Assembly: GCA_003118195.1 (NCBI GenBank)
Contig: BEXV01000005.1
Span: forward strand, 896,076 to 960,075
From: Hemicentrotus pulcherrimus
Lineage: Eukaryota > Echinodermata > Echinoidea > Camarodonta > Strongylocentrotidae
Direction: 5' to 3'
DNA: 64,000 nucleotides
This document shows positions 24,408 to 37,439 of this stretch, piece by piece; the stretch's first letter is position 1; the number at the start of each line of letters is the position of its first letter. A program made the translations under genes and the position numbers. The notes beneath the pieces are model-generated. The model saw nothing but the letters and a program-made list of their open reading frames with translations. It was not told where the DNA came from and did no database searches.

Positions 24408-26321
24408 GAAGTTTTCCCTGGTAATATAACAGGAAGTGAAGGGAGAACCAGACAACTTCTAAGAGCAATGTATTGTTTTGAAGTGTTTCCATCACAGGAA
24501 ATATAGTAAACATGGAAAACTTGTATATACAGGATACATTCTGAATCATTATAAAATCTTGCCAAGTTATTTAGCAATCCATATAGATGAATTGCTCAAT
24601 TGCCAAGAAGATGATATTGCACAAGGTTTATTTCATTCGTTTTAGTGAAGTGATTTTAAAAGGCTCTGAATGTGAATTAAGGTTGCTTGTGTGTTCAACA
24701 ACTTTATACCCGTTTTGTTTCGATATAACCATTTTGAATGTATATGAGTGTTGATGTACTTTTACTAACATGAAAGATAACATAGTGTTCAGGATACCCC
24801 TCCTACTTTCATGGGTAATCATGTCAAGGTATTATAATCCCTTTCTCTATCATTTTCTACTGTGTTTTGGAAATTCAATATGAGGAGGGCAAAGTTATTG
24901 TTTGTTGCAGGAGCAATCTTAAATCAAACAGTAGGGCGCAGTCTGACTGCAGATATATTTCCTTACGCTTACTCCAAGATTTTTGGCAATATAGTGAGGT
25001 ATCTTGCCACAAGTTTTGCCAGGGTTTTCATTATCCCTTTTTTAAATTCAGTATTTGATACCAGTGTGTCACTCATGTACAATAGAATCTTCTGTATTAT
25101 TAATGTATGTAATAACAGTGTGCATCGTAAATTGTTGTCAAGCTCAAATCGTACAATTTCAGTTGTGCTAGGTCAAATGTAAGAATTTGAAATTATACCA
25201 AACCTATTTATATAGTCTGTAATCATACCACGATATGCTACTCTTTTTGTTTTGTAGAAAGTTAAACAGTTATTTTTTTAATGTCTGAACATTTTTCCTT
25301 TTGTGCGCACTTTTCAAATATCAAAATTGTACATGTCTTGTTAAAAAAATGTCATATAATGAGATTTTGCCTTGTTTGCATTTAATACGTTTGTTGTTTT
25401 TTTTCATATATGTATATATGCCTGTGTGTTATTTAAACTACTAATTTAGATTCATGAAATCAATGTTGCATTATTGGTGTAAGATATGATCAAATATGAA
25501 CTGAATGAAAATGATGGGAACGTGTGATTATTGTGTCATTTACACTTTCCTTTGTTGATGGTAAAACGATTCAAACTTCATTAAATGGAGTATCCATCTA
25601 TGAAATGCACTCATCGTTAAAAAGTAAAATGCTTTCAAATGCCTCTATCGTTTTGACATTTTCATTGCGATATGACAGGGTGTCCACCTACTTAAGGTAG
25701 AATTTTGAATAAATATTCATATTCACTGAATTACACATACTTGTTTAATAATTGAATGTGGAACACTAAACCCAAAACATAAATGAACCAAAACATAAAT
25801 GCGAAGTTGGGGAAAAAATAATAATCACAATTTGTTAATTTTTTTTGACATTGTACCTCCTTTTTCTTTATCTACTGACCAGTGAACAAAATTGCTCATC
25901 ACGAATGAGTTATTTGAGATGAAATAAAACATGTTATTATAGACTTGTATATTGATGGGCCCTGTAAATTTGATCAAAGTCAAAGGAAGTGTCAAAAAGC
26001 CTTGTACAAAAATTGGGTAGAAGGAGAAGAAGAACCAAAAGGATATGGAACAGGAAAATATGCACAAAAACATTATCGCGATGGCACTAACGCAAATTGT
26101 AATGATAACAATTATAAATAAATATCTTGAAAATCTCAATCACAAACAACGGAGTACAACATCTAAGTATCAAATTTGGGATTTCAAAACAAAAATTGCC
26201 CTAGAAAAATTGTAAAAAGAGCACCTAGCCTACCCTCTGGATAATCCCCTGATCCACATATCCGCTAATGTTAAGAATGTATTGGTACAAACTACAGATT
26301 CTCTTTTTCTTTTTCCTTATC

Positions 26322-26535
26322 CCGACCCGGCACTTATGTCTTTTGGCAAGGCATTAATCTACATTGGCCACTCCATACCCAGGAGAGAAACTGGGACCTG
26401 GTAGGATGACGAAAGCCTTTGTGTTAGTAATTGTCATAATATGCCGTCATGGTGACAATATGGTAGGAATACTCCGCAGCGAGTGGAGATGGTACACATT
26501 GTGCGTGAATGAATCTGATGATGACTGGGTAATAA
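26322..26535 (+). mobile_element. SINE, tRNA-derived family, 5' truncated copy
   Basis: It contains cccggcacttatgtcttttggcaaggcattaatctacattggccactc, then actgggacctggtagg, and closes with ggtaataagcggttaaagac. It is collinear with the 23570 copy. The tRNA-like head is missing. Confidence 0.6.
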
Positions 26536-26793
26536 GCGGTTAAAGACAGTATTTCGTATTAAGCGTACATTATATACATCCAACTGATTATTCCTCCTTT
26601 GGCAGGCATCTTTGTGTGATATTTGCATCCCTGGTGCTCACTCGAAAGTTCTATCAATTTCATAAGCTAGAGAGAGAGAGAGAGAGAGAGAAGGAAGAAA
26701 GAAGTCTTACATTTTTAATAGTGCCCTTCCCACATAAAAAAATATATTCCGGAAAGCCAGAAAAGATCAAAGTTCTCGTAAATGGGGGGGGGG

Positions 26794-26856
26794 NNNNNNN
26801 NNNNNNNNNNNNNNNNNNNNNNNNNNNNNNNNNNNNNNNNNNNNNNNNNNNNNNNN
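26794..26856. other. Assembly gap (63 N) between G and C tracts
   Basis: Nine or more G precede the N run and ccc follows it. This is the same poly-G/C association as the gaps at 11805 and 52263. Confidence 0.9.
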
Positions 26857-28020
26857 CCCACCCCTTACAGCACCATGTATTCTCCTAAGTAAGAACGAAT
26901 ACAAACAAATTATTGGTCTCGAATGTTAAGGTTCCCTGTTAACTACAGTGATAGCACTGCTGAAAGCACCACTTGCTCCCAGACCAATTACCTTTGGAAG
27001 CGGAATTCTACTCCGATCATATCATTGTCTAATTATAAAGCAGAGCCGGATGCAGTAGGGTAGGATCCCGGGGGCAGAGCCTTCAAAAGCTCAAATGTTA
27101 AGGCATTTAATTACGGTGAGATGAGCATCCAGTGGTTCGTCTTATGGCCCCTTGTGGGGTCCAGGGGGCAGAGCGACAACGAGAGGGGCGAAGGTGACGG
27201 TAATGCCACCCTCACAGGCTTTTGAAGATTTGTTGTATTAACAAATTACATAATTTCCTTAGCAAATTAAACCATACATGCAGGCCTAGTATAAAACCAG
27301 GCAATGTATACCCTTTTTCACACTTCACTTTTACTTTGCCGGTAATTAGTGTGTTATTGTGTAATATCAGTTTAGTAGGTAAACTTTAGTAGCACTGATC
27401 TATTTCTAAGACTCTTAATCTTATAAACATACAGTGTTAATAGTATACAAAGCTTTGGACAATTTTAAAAATTGGGGGGATAGTGATTCTTTACAATATT
27501 GATTTTTTTGATGCCCCTGTAGATTATATGTGTATTATAAGCATTAGAAAATTTAGCCCCTAAAACACTTCTGCTTTTGAGAAAAATTGAATATAAAAAT
27601 TTCAAATAGCGCCTACGGCCGTACAATGGTAGCTGCGACCGTGCAAATCTTAGAATATGTAGTTGTGATATATAATTTTCAAACAGGAATAGCTGATCGG
27701 TCGATTTTAGTCAAGAAACATTGTTTTATAGCTAATTAATATCTTGACCTTGAGAGGGAGCTATACAATATAAAGAGTTTGTTATTTACAATTTCATATC
27801 TTTAGACTCGATTTCAACTGCGACAACGATCATTGAATATAGTAGGACCGAATTCATTTGAACTAAATCACCTTACCAAAACTTTGTATTACCTTTAACT
27901 GTGCTTACATGATACCAACGGAATACAGATTTTCTAAAATACTTAGTTGTACATTTTGAAGGATATTATGCGAGTCGGCGTAGCGACCGAGCGTGAAGAT
28001 CTTTCACTTTTCTTGCCCCC

Positions 28021-28640
28021 TGTCCACACACAACATTTTTCGTGATTAGCTATACCATTTCGCGATAGCGATACCGTTTCTCAATAGTTTTACGATGTAA
28101 TATGTAGGTGTGGACGCTCACTAACGATACGTCGTATAACGAAACTAGTCTAACGAAACGCATGTTTTGGCATCGTTTCGAACTGAAACTCGATAAAGAA
28201 TCACGCCTAATCACGAAAATGTTGTGTGTGGACGGAACTAGTCTAACTAGTGTAACTAACTGGGCGGATGACCTCGCGCGAAAGGAGACCTGACCTGTCA
28301 CCTCCGCTTCTATTTCATGCCCGCAGGACATTTCGCTGTAGAGTTTCAGGATTTCTTTCTTCTGTGTGTGGACATCTGGAATTTAAATGATGATTAGTTA
28401 GACGACGTTTCTTGTGTGTGGACACTCTGAANGTGGACATCTGGAATTTAAATGATGATTAGTTAGACGACGTTTCTTGTGTGTGGACACTCTGAAATTT
28501 ATACGATGATTCTTTATACGATGATTCTTTAGACGACGTTTGTTGTGTGTGGACACTCTGAAATTTATACGATGATTCTTTATACGATGATTCTTTATAG
28601 AGTTTCGCGATAAATTGTTTTGTGTGTGGACACTGGACAC
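28021..28640. repeat. Palindromic gtgtgtggac minisatellite
   Basis: An inverted pair (28021-28049 against 28207-28233; tccacacacaacat and its complement) is followed by at least four spaced gtgtgtggac(a) words. The spaced words separate units of about 64 bases containing gacgacgttt and atacgatgattcttt. A single N at 28433 joins an exact 64-base duplication (28369-28432 and 28434-28497), so the unit number here is uncertain. Confidence 0.6.
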
Positions 28641-29144
28641 GCTGTTGGACTCTTGGGCCCTCCAGAGCCTAAAAGTGTGTAGCAGTCTTTAGTAAGTTGC
28701 ACTTTTTCAGTTTTTCCGGGGGACTATTCCCCCCTTAAAAATGAGGGAGGACGTGACCGCCCCCCCCCCCGGGTCCGGGTATTCGGCAATAATGGTCATA
28801 AACTGACCGACTTGCCTATAAATCAAACAACAGGATAATTCAGCAGTCGACACTCGCTCTATTTAAACCAGATGACCCCGAGACCTTCCGCCCGGGCAGT
28901 GCTACTCTCCAAATACTGCCTGACCTAAAACTTACTGTCATTTCTATGCAATATCCACTCTGATCGTTCTATTACAATCTCCAATACACTATCTACCTGA
29001 CATGACATTCCTGCCTGCTATGACCATGGACCTTGTACTTGATATGACATAATAATATTTCAGTACCCTGGTAGCTGCTGATCTCCGAAAGAGCGGAGGA
29101 AGAAGCATAAGAAGGAGGGGCAAAGTTCTCTCTTTAAATGAAAC

Positions 29145-32100
29145 ATGGCGCAGGCTAATAGTGATCCGCTGATGTTTTACTGCAATGGAAAAAGAGTAAG
29201 TCTTAATCTCATTAATAAGCAAACTTCTAAATATTGCTCTCCGTGTGAATATAGATCTTTTTAACCTCTTTTGCTCATTATAACTTCAAAATTATATGAT
29301 AAAAACAGATTGAAAATGCTGCGTGTAAGGTGTACGGAAAAAATAGTACCTATTGTCAATTGTGGATCATTATTATTATATGAAATATATACTGTATATA
29401 TATGAAATATATACTGTATATTCATATATTTCCGACCCATGTGATTTGACTGATTTAATTTCTTCATGTAAAACAACAATTTATGATTTATAAGATGATA
29501 AGCAGAAAGTATTCTCCAGTGTTCTAAACGGGCTGAATACGTAGTTGTGTGTATAGCTTCTTTCTTGTTTTCTCTTTTCTCTCTTTTGGTGTTGTTGTTG
29601 GGGGGGGGGGGGGGGGGTGAATAATAATGAATACTTTCTTTCCCCAAAAATGTGTTTTTATAATTCTTATAAGCCTCCCTAGGGGAGAGAGATTGCCCAA
29701 AAAGCACGTGAAATAAGCAATTTATATGACTTCAGTTAAGTGAGAGGGGGACTGATTCACCCCAGGCCACATTAAATCGGTATATTATTTTGTCTATATG
29801 ATTTTTTCAACCATTGTCTTTTTAGGTTGAAGAGCATCATCCAGATCCTGAGATGTCATTGCTTGTTTATATAAGAACAAAGTGTATCCTTGAAGAAAAC
29901 AAATTCAAATCTGTTGGCTTCCAATCCTTAAATGAAGTCCACTCGAAAAATAACTTACTTTCAATAAAAGTAGAAAAATTAGACAAACCAATCAAAAAAA
30001 GTTTGAGCAAAATTGGATAACTAATAAAAAAGTTATGAATTTTTGAAAAATTATGTAAAACTATGGAACAATGAGAATCACAACACACAAGATGGTCATC
30101 AGTTTGTGACGTCATGTCCTCACAACTTATCAATTGCTTTATGTAGTTTTATCCCAATTAAATTCCCCTTTTATCTCCCAAAACTTGATTTCCCTATGCC
30201 TTTGCCCAGGTTATTATGATGTGTATTATATTGCGTGCATGACATTTCCCAAAAACTTTTATGAATTTTGAAGAATTGATACTATTTTCTGAATATTGTG
30301 TTTCACAATTATTGATTTTTATATAAATAGTTCATCAAAATTCACTTTTTCATGATTTAAGTGGACAAAAATTACTCTTTATTTGTGCATCAACACAAAA
30401 ACATATTACTAACATTAAACAATCTAACTTGGATGCTGATGTGAAGAAATAAGATTCTTAGGGTGAAAATAGAAACGTTATATTATCAATATAAAGAAAG
30501 TAATTAGTGGGTAGTGAGGACCATACGTCACAGACTCATGAGTGAGTTGCCAATTTGTGAAGTGAATTTCAAAGTTTTTCATGTCATTAAAGATTCATAA
30601 CTTTCTTATTAGTTATCCGATTTTGCTCAAACTTTATTTGATTGGTTTGTCTGATATTTTCTGCTTCTATTGAAAGTGTTATTTTTGGAGTGGAATTGGG
30701 CTTTAAATCTTTAACATTATGAGCCTTCTATTTGAAATGCATGTATGCATCTTGCCTGTCCCACCTTTTTCCCATCCTTACTCCTTGCAACGTATCTTGT
30801 AATCCCCTGCCACCCATATTTCCCATTTTAGCTTTCAAAATATTGGCAATCCAAAATTAAGAAAATAAGATTAAAACAAACATTTGAATTATTCTAGAAT
30901 GGGCTAAGGTAAATATTGATTAATGACCGCTTGAAGGTTGTGAAAGGTGATATGCTTTGTTTTGCGGAAGAGGTTGATCATCGTGGTAGATAGTAAGAGT
31001 GGTAGTTGATCAGTTGTCACACGAAGAGAGCAAACGAGAGTTGCGACGTTTCGACTGCTAACTGCTAGTCTTCGTCAGGCGATTGTCCACATTGCCTGAC
31101 GAAGACTAGCAGTTAGCAGTCGAAACGTCGCAACTCTCGTTTGCTCTCTTCGTGTGACAACTGATCAACTACCACTCTTATGCTTTGTTTTATTGGTACA
31201 TAATTCCAGTTTGGAACATTCAGTATATGACTTAAGTGAGTCTGCATTTTTCGTATTTAACTGCACGTTCAGTTCAGTTTATTTTATTTTTGCACGGCAT
31301 CAACTTCAGCCAAAGGCTATTCTTCTGAAGGTCCGTGCACAATAAAAAAAATACATGGACAATTATAAGATAACACGTATAAAAACATAAAAATATTAAC
31401 AAACAAACAAACACGAATATAGGTTTAAAAAAAAGGAAAATGGAAATGTACAAACCAAGATTATTCTAACCAAACAGCATTTAATTTAACTTTTATTGTT
31501 ATTTAAATAGATATTTAAGCGTATGAAATATAAATATTATCTGTTATTTTAAATATTTTAAAACTCAGACAGTATAATTGCATTTGATAAAATTATTATT
31601 CATATTACACTTAATTTTTTCAAATACAGAGAAGGACATATTTTTGACGTTCGAGGTGGCTGATTCCAAGATTTAATTCCTTTATAACATAAGCTCCTTT
31701 TCTTGAAATTCATATGTGGTTTTGGCATTTCTGAGGTTTTATGAGCATTTCTCAAGCTATACATTTTTTTTTTAAAGGTAATACTCTAAACCCACCAAAT
31801 ATCATTTCATGAACAATTTATTACAACATATATAAAACATGTTTATTTCTGCGTTCTGATAGATTATTTTCTGTTTAAACTAAGAAAGAAATTTCGGCTA
31901 GGGAACCTCCATTCAATTTGAGGTAGGCCTACCACCCTCAGTGTCCTATTCTGTAGTTTTTGCAAACGTTATAAACTTCCTTTCCCGGCATCCCCTTAAA
32001 TTGCACTTCAGTAATCAAACTTACATTGAATTACTGATTTATACAATATTAGTGCAGTTTGCTGTGTAACATATATGGTCTAAATCTTTTCACAAATATT

Positions 32101-35100
32101 TATCTTTTGATACCCTCTTAATTAAATATTCAATATGTTTACCCCAATCCAAATGTTCATCAATAACTATTCCAAGATACTTACAGTGGATTACACGTGT
32201 TCGAGAGGAACATTTTGTATGTAAACATTTGGTACTGTAATATTTTTTAGCCGTTTCTTCATTCCATTAAAAAGTTATTCACATTTATTCACATTTAAAG
32301 CAAGTCTGTTTCTTTTCAACCAAATATCAATGGGTAATAAGTCTGCATTTAATTATTCGGTAAGAGTTTGATGATTTGCACTAGCGTAATAAAGACACGT
32401 ATCATCAATATGTACAGATGTTTTACATATTTTCAGACATAAAGGCAGATCATTACTAAATAATATAAATAACAACGGGCCAATATTTGACCCCTTCGGT
32501 ATTCCACATTGATTTTTTTTTTGTGTGTGTGTGTGAATTTGAATGAATCCCATTTACACAAGTATATTGCATGCGATGGGCTACGTAAATACTAAACCAC
32601 TGAAATGACAATTGAAAAGAATTGAGTGGTCCACTGTATGAAAGGCCTTTTTAAAGTCATGGGTCGCCACTCCGAAAATATTACCTTTATCTAAACTATC
32701 AAGCCAGTCTTCCGTGATGTTCAATAGAGATGTAATTGTAAAGTGGTTCGGTCGTAAACTTGATTGAATACAACTTATAATTCCGTTCTGATCCATGTAT
32801 TACCGTAAAGATGATAAAATACCAATTTTTCAACAATAAATTTTAGCTATCGCCGGAATAACTGATATTGGTCTATTATTGTTCATATCAGACTTTTTCC
32901 TGATTGAAAAAAATGGAATAACACGAGACATTTTCCATTGCAGTGGAACAACACCTTGCTCAAAAGACAGATTTACGATATATGCTAAAGGCTTGAGAAT
33001 AAGAGTCATTATAATGTTCAAGAATTCAGCTGCTACATTATCTGGAAGACTGGACCCCAAGCCTTCTTATCTTTTTCGAAAATCCATACATATATAATAT
33101 TAAGTTCATGTTTAATACCATCAAAATCTCTTTTATCTGAATGGCATGCGCCAACCATTTTATGTTTCATTATGGCCTCACGCCGATCATCAACAGCATA
33201 TTGGAGCCATGTATATTTAAAATGATGTTTTATATTGATGTTCAAAGTACGCAGTATCCTAAGTAAGCAGCTAATGCAATCAATGATTTTTCGTGTCTAT
33301 TGCTTCTGATCTTTCTCCTTTAAACAGGAAATCATTACCAGCCTTTTTACCTTCTCAGTGTGAAAGTCCAGAAATTAGTTGTTGGGCAGTTTATTGTAAA
33401 CTGCGTAAAATACAGTTACATAAAGCATCTGCTAGAGACGATCTTCCTATTCGCATAATTAGAGAATTTGCATGTGAATTGAGTGTACCGGTTACTAGGA
33501 TCCTTGATATATCTTTTAGACAATGAGTTGTCCCTTCACAGTGGAGATCCGCTCAAGTAACTCCTATTCCAAAATCGCACCCACCTTGTAATAATAATCT
33601 GCGTCCTATAGCTTTGACTTCACATTTTTCTAAGTTAGCTGAATCTTTTAAGGCTCAATGGTTATTGAAAGATATTGAGAAACTCATGGATATACATCAG
33701 TTCGGTATCAGACCAGGGTTATCTACTACACATTATCTTGTTGGCCTTTTACATAATCTTTATAGACATGCAGAAAACAACAGGTCTATATCAACTATTG
33801 TATGTACAGATTTTAAAAAGGCTTTTGATCGCTTGGATCACAACATTCTAATTGAAAAAATGGTGAATATGCACATAAGACCTTGGATAATAAGTTGGAT
33901 CATAAGTTTTTTAGAATGTCGTAAACAAAGTACATTATATAATGGAACTCTGTCTGATATTAAATTTTGTCATGCCGGTGTTCCACAAGGGACACGCATT
34001 GGCCCAATTCTGTTCTCAATTATATGGGTAATGATTTATGTGAAAATATTCCTATACATTACTTCAAATATGTTGATGATTTATCTTTAGTACAATGCCG
34101 TAAATCAACAGACGTTTCACAAATACAACCCATACTTAACTCTGTGCAATACTGGTCTCAATCAAACAATATGTCACTCAATCCTTTGAAGTGTTTTACC
34201 CTGCAGGTTACTTTTATGAAAAATCCTGCTCCTCCTGAAGTTCTTTCAATTAATGACACTACTCTATGCAATGTACAAAGTCTCAAAAATTTTAGAGTAA
34301 TTATACAATCTGATTGAAAATGGAATTTACATGTTAATGAATTAGTCAAAAGATGCAATAGAAAACTATACATGTTGAGGAAACTTAAGAAATTCAATTT
34401 ACCTTGGATTTAGTGACAATATACGTAGGTTATATACGACCAATTTTAGAATATTGTGCTCCAGCGTTCCATAGCAGTCTTACAGTTGAACAAAATAATA
34501 ATCTTAAAAAAATACAACGTAGAGTATGTAAGATTATTTTAGGGCCTAGTTACATTTCCTATTCTAATGCGTGTCAAGTATGCAATTTACCAACTCTTGA
34601 GGAGAGGAGACTAGCACTTTGTAGAAAATTCGCAAAATCCCTTTTAAATCTCTCTATTTGTCAGACCTGGTTACCTAAGAAAAAAACACTAATATTACTC
34701 TTCGCCGTATTCCCATTTATCAACAATTTCAATTCAAAACAAAAAGATTTAAAAATAGCCCACTGTCATTTCTAGTTGACATGACATACTCAATAAAAGT
34801 TGAAGAAGAAAAAAAATGTTTTATTTTGTACTTTTATCGTTATTGCAGGTATACTAAGTGCTTGTCTCCTCCCCTCAGCAGGCTGTTTAAAATGTACCTT
34901 TTAAAATCTTTTTACCATGCTTGTATTGACTTTTATAGGACATTTGTAAGCAATTACAGCTGTATTTCTGGAAACTTGTGCAATGTGTATATGAATTTTA
35001 GTTACAGAATCTAAGTCTTATTTTTGATATTGCTTGTTTTTTATATGTATATATTTAAAAGTGTTATCTATTGTGCCGAACATGTAAACATGAATATTCC

Positions 35101-37439
35101 AGCCAAGGCTGCCTTCATGTAAAATTGTATTTGTATGAACCATGTTTCTGCTATATTAAAAACCATTTTTGAATTGAATTGAAATGAATTTATTGAATTA
35201 TAAGGACATTCTGCCAACAACTAAAAGATCGTTCACATTCGTTAGCAGTCAAACAAAATTGAAGGTTTTATACATGAATCAATTTAATATACTTCTTACA
35301 GTGCGGCATAAAACGTTAGCGGCCTGTAGTTTGAGCAAGAATATGTTAATCCTTTGCTTCTATAGATGTTTCCATCATTCTAATTATTAAGTGTTTCCCA
35401 TATCAATACGTTGATAAAAAGTGTTAAAATTATAAGATATATGAGTTTTCCTTATTAACGCATGTATGAATACAGTGGGGCTGAAAGGCGCAAAGTCGGG
35501 CTGTTCAGAAGGAGGATGTGGGGCGTGTACAGTGATGGTTTCTTCTTATGATTCCAACTCCAACAAGATTCTGTATCCTTTTTTTGGTTATATGTTATAA
35601 TGGCGGTGGCTTACAAAAGGGGGCGGGTGTATGTATATATAATTATGTACCCTCTCTCCAATAACAACAACAGTAAGAATGATAATGATGATGATGATAA
35701 TAATAATAATGATAATTATACTAATAATAATGATACTACTACTACTACTACTACTACTTCTACTACTTCTAATGATAATGATGACGAAGACGAAGAGATA
35801 TGATGATACCAATAAACAGGGAGGGAGGGAAATAAGGAGAGCTAGAGAGAGAGAGAGAGAGAGTGAGAGAGAAAGAGAAATAATATGAAAAGCAGGTGGA
35901 AACTGCACGACTAAACCTCTGAGAGTAAAATCAAAGAAAACTCTAACATTAATCATTTATTGAAGTATACGAATTGAAGTCGTGCTACAATTCTTGACAT
36001 TGTCGTACTCTTTTATGGTAAAACCTGCTTCTTCTCTGCTTGCATGGATATGTAGCCATCGATCTGTAAATGCGTGTCTAGCCCCCGTCTGTTCAATTCA
36101 CGGTGCTGCTGTCACAACCGTAGAAGGCATTGGAAGCACGAAAACAAAGTTGCACCCCGTGCAGGTAAAGACAGAACTCACCCTCATTTCATTTTGTATT
36201 CTATCCCACCGCTGTCACCATAAGTTGGGCCTGGGACACGTAGGTCCGGTTTCATAAAACTTGTCATAAATAACAAGATACAATAAATATATAAGCTATT
36301 GAAATCCCTTTATTTTATTGGCTATGAACAGATTCGCCAAAGATCTTTGGCAGTTCTTATTGATTAAAAGTTTTAAGAAACAAGGCCCTAATATAATAGC
36401 TCCGCACTTAAAACAAAAAAAATAAATAGATAACTTAAACTTTTCATGAACTGATAATCCATCGGTGTGAACTTTCTGTTTATTGTATTTGTATTTTGTA
36501 TTTTTTGTCAATGCAATAATGTGCATAGGTAAAATTAAGTTTTGAAAATAAACTTTTGATAAAGATATTACTAATGAAAAAATATTTTATTTCACATTGT
36601 GGAATACATTATGTATTGCCCAAATCCATCTGTTCATAGAACCATATTAATATTCATATTCAACTAGTTTGGAACTGACAGTATTCACGTTATTCATTTG
36701 CTCTATCATGTCGATACATGAAATTCATGTAAAATGACTCTCTCACTTGGTGATATCTTACTAAATAGGAGCGGATTGCTTTGGCCCACGGTACCCAGTG
36801 TGGTTTCTGTACTCCGGGGATGGTTATGTCGATGTATACACTCCTGAGAAACAATCCTCGTCCTACCATGGAAGAGATTCAGACAGCGCTAGGAGGGAAC
36901 CTCTGTAGATGTACTGGTTACAGACCCATCCTCGAAGGTTACAGCACGTTTGCTAAGGTGAAGTGGAAAACATGGTGCTGAAGAGGAGGAGAAGGAAATG
37001 ATGATGATAATAATGAGAAGGGTGTAGAGAAGGAATAGGAAGAGGGGAGGAGGAGGGGAGGAGGAGAACGAGGAGCCAAAATACCGATGATGATGAGGCA
37101 GATGAGGATAATTCATGGTGTATAATGATACTGATGGTGGTGGTGGTGTGGCGATGTTAACGATTATGGTGATGGGGACGATTATGTTTTGGGTGATACT
37201 GATGATGGAGACGTTTGCTAAGTTAAGATAATGATAATGTTGATGGTTTTAATGATAACGATGAATATAATAATTTAACTGTTATCCTTACAAACAATCT
37301 TCAACCTTCCATGTGTGAAGAATTGTCACTGAATCAGTAAATTATTTTATTTATAACATTTATAACTTTTTATAACATTTTCCTTTAGGATGGCGGTTGT
37401 TGTGGAGGGAAATGTAGGCAAAACAACGTCACTGATGAG
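29145..37439 (+). CDS. XDH: XDH exons 1-6: the two [2Fe-2S] cluster domains
   Basis: The exons are 29145-29195, 29826-29883, 35476-35572, 36056-36164, 36769-36957 and 37389-37439. The first cluster ligands are all present: [10 protein letters not shown] in exon 3 and NACLAP in exon 4. The second cluster ligands are in exon 5: [10 protein letters not shown] and [12 protein letters not shown]. Exon 6 is only 51 bases and encodes the linker [17 protein letters not shown]. Exons 2 and 3 both end at the unusual donor gtatcc. Intron 2 (29884-35475) has been enlarged by a foldback, a hairpin insertion and two LINEs. Confidence 0.93.

Larger units (their letters stand above)
20503..29144. other. Intergenic region between ASB-type gene and XDH
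   Basis: No convincing gene is visible. The left part may be 3' UTR of the ASB-type gene; candidate AATAAA signals occur at 22846-22851 and near 25707. Two SINEs, a MITE-like element, an imperfect inverted repeat, an N gap and a palindromic minisatellite are listed separately. No core promoter motif for XDH could be recognised in the last 200 bases. Confidence 0.45.

Noticed and set aside
24862..25182. 106-codon open frame, plus strand
   Set aside because: No homology, no splice context, and overlapping open frames; it fits chance in AT-rich spacer.
35588..35956. Long frames on both strands with Ile, Ser or Leu runs
   Set aside because: Translated microsatellite.
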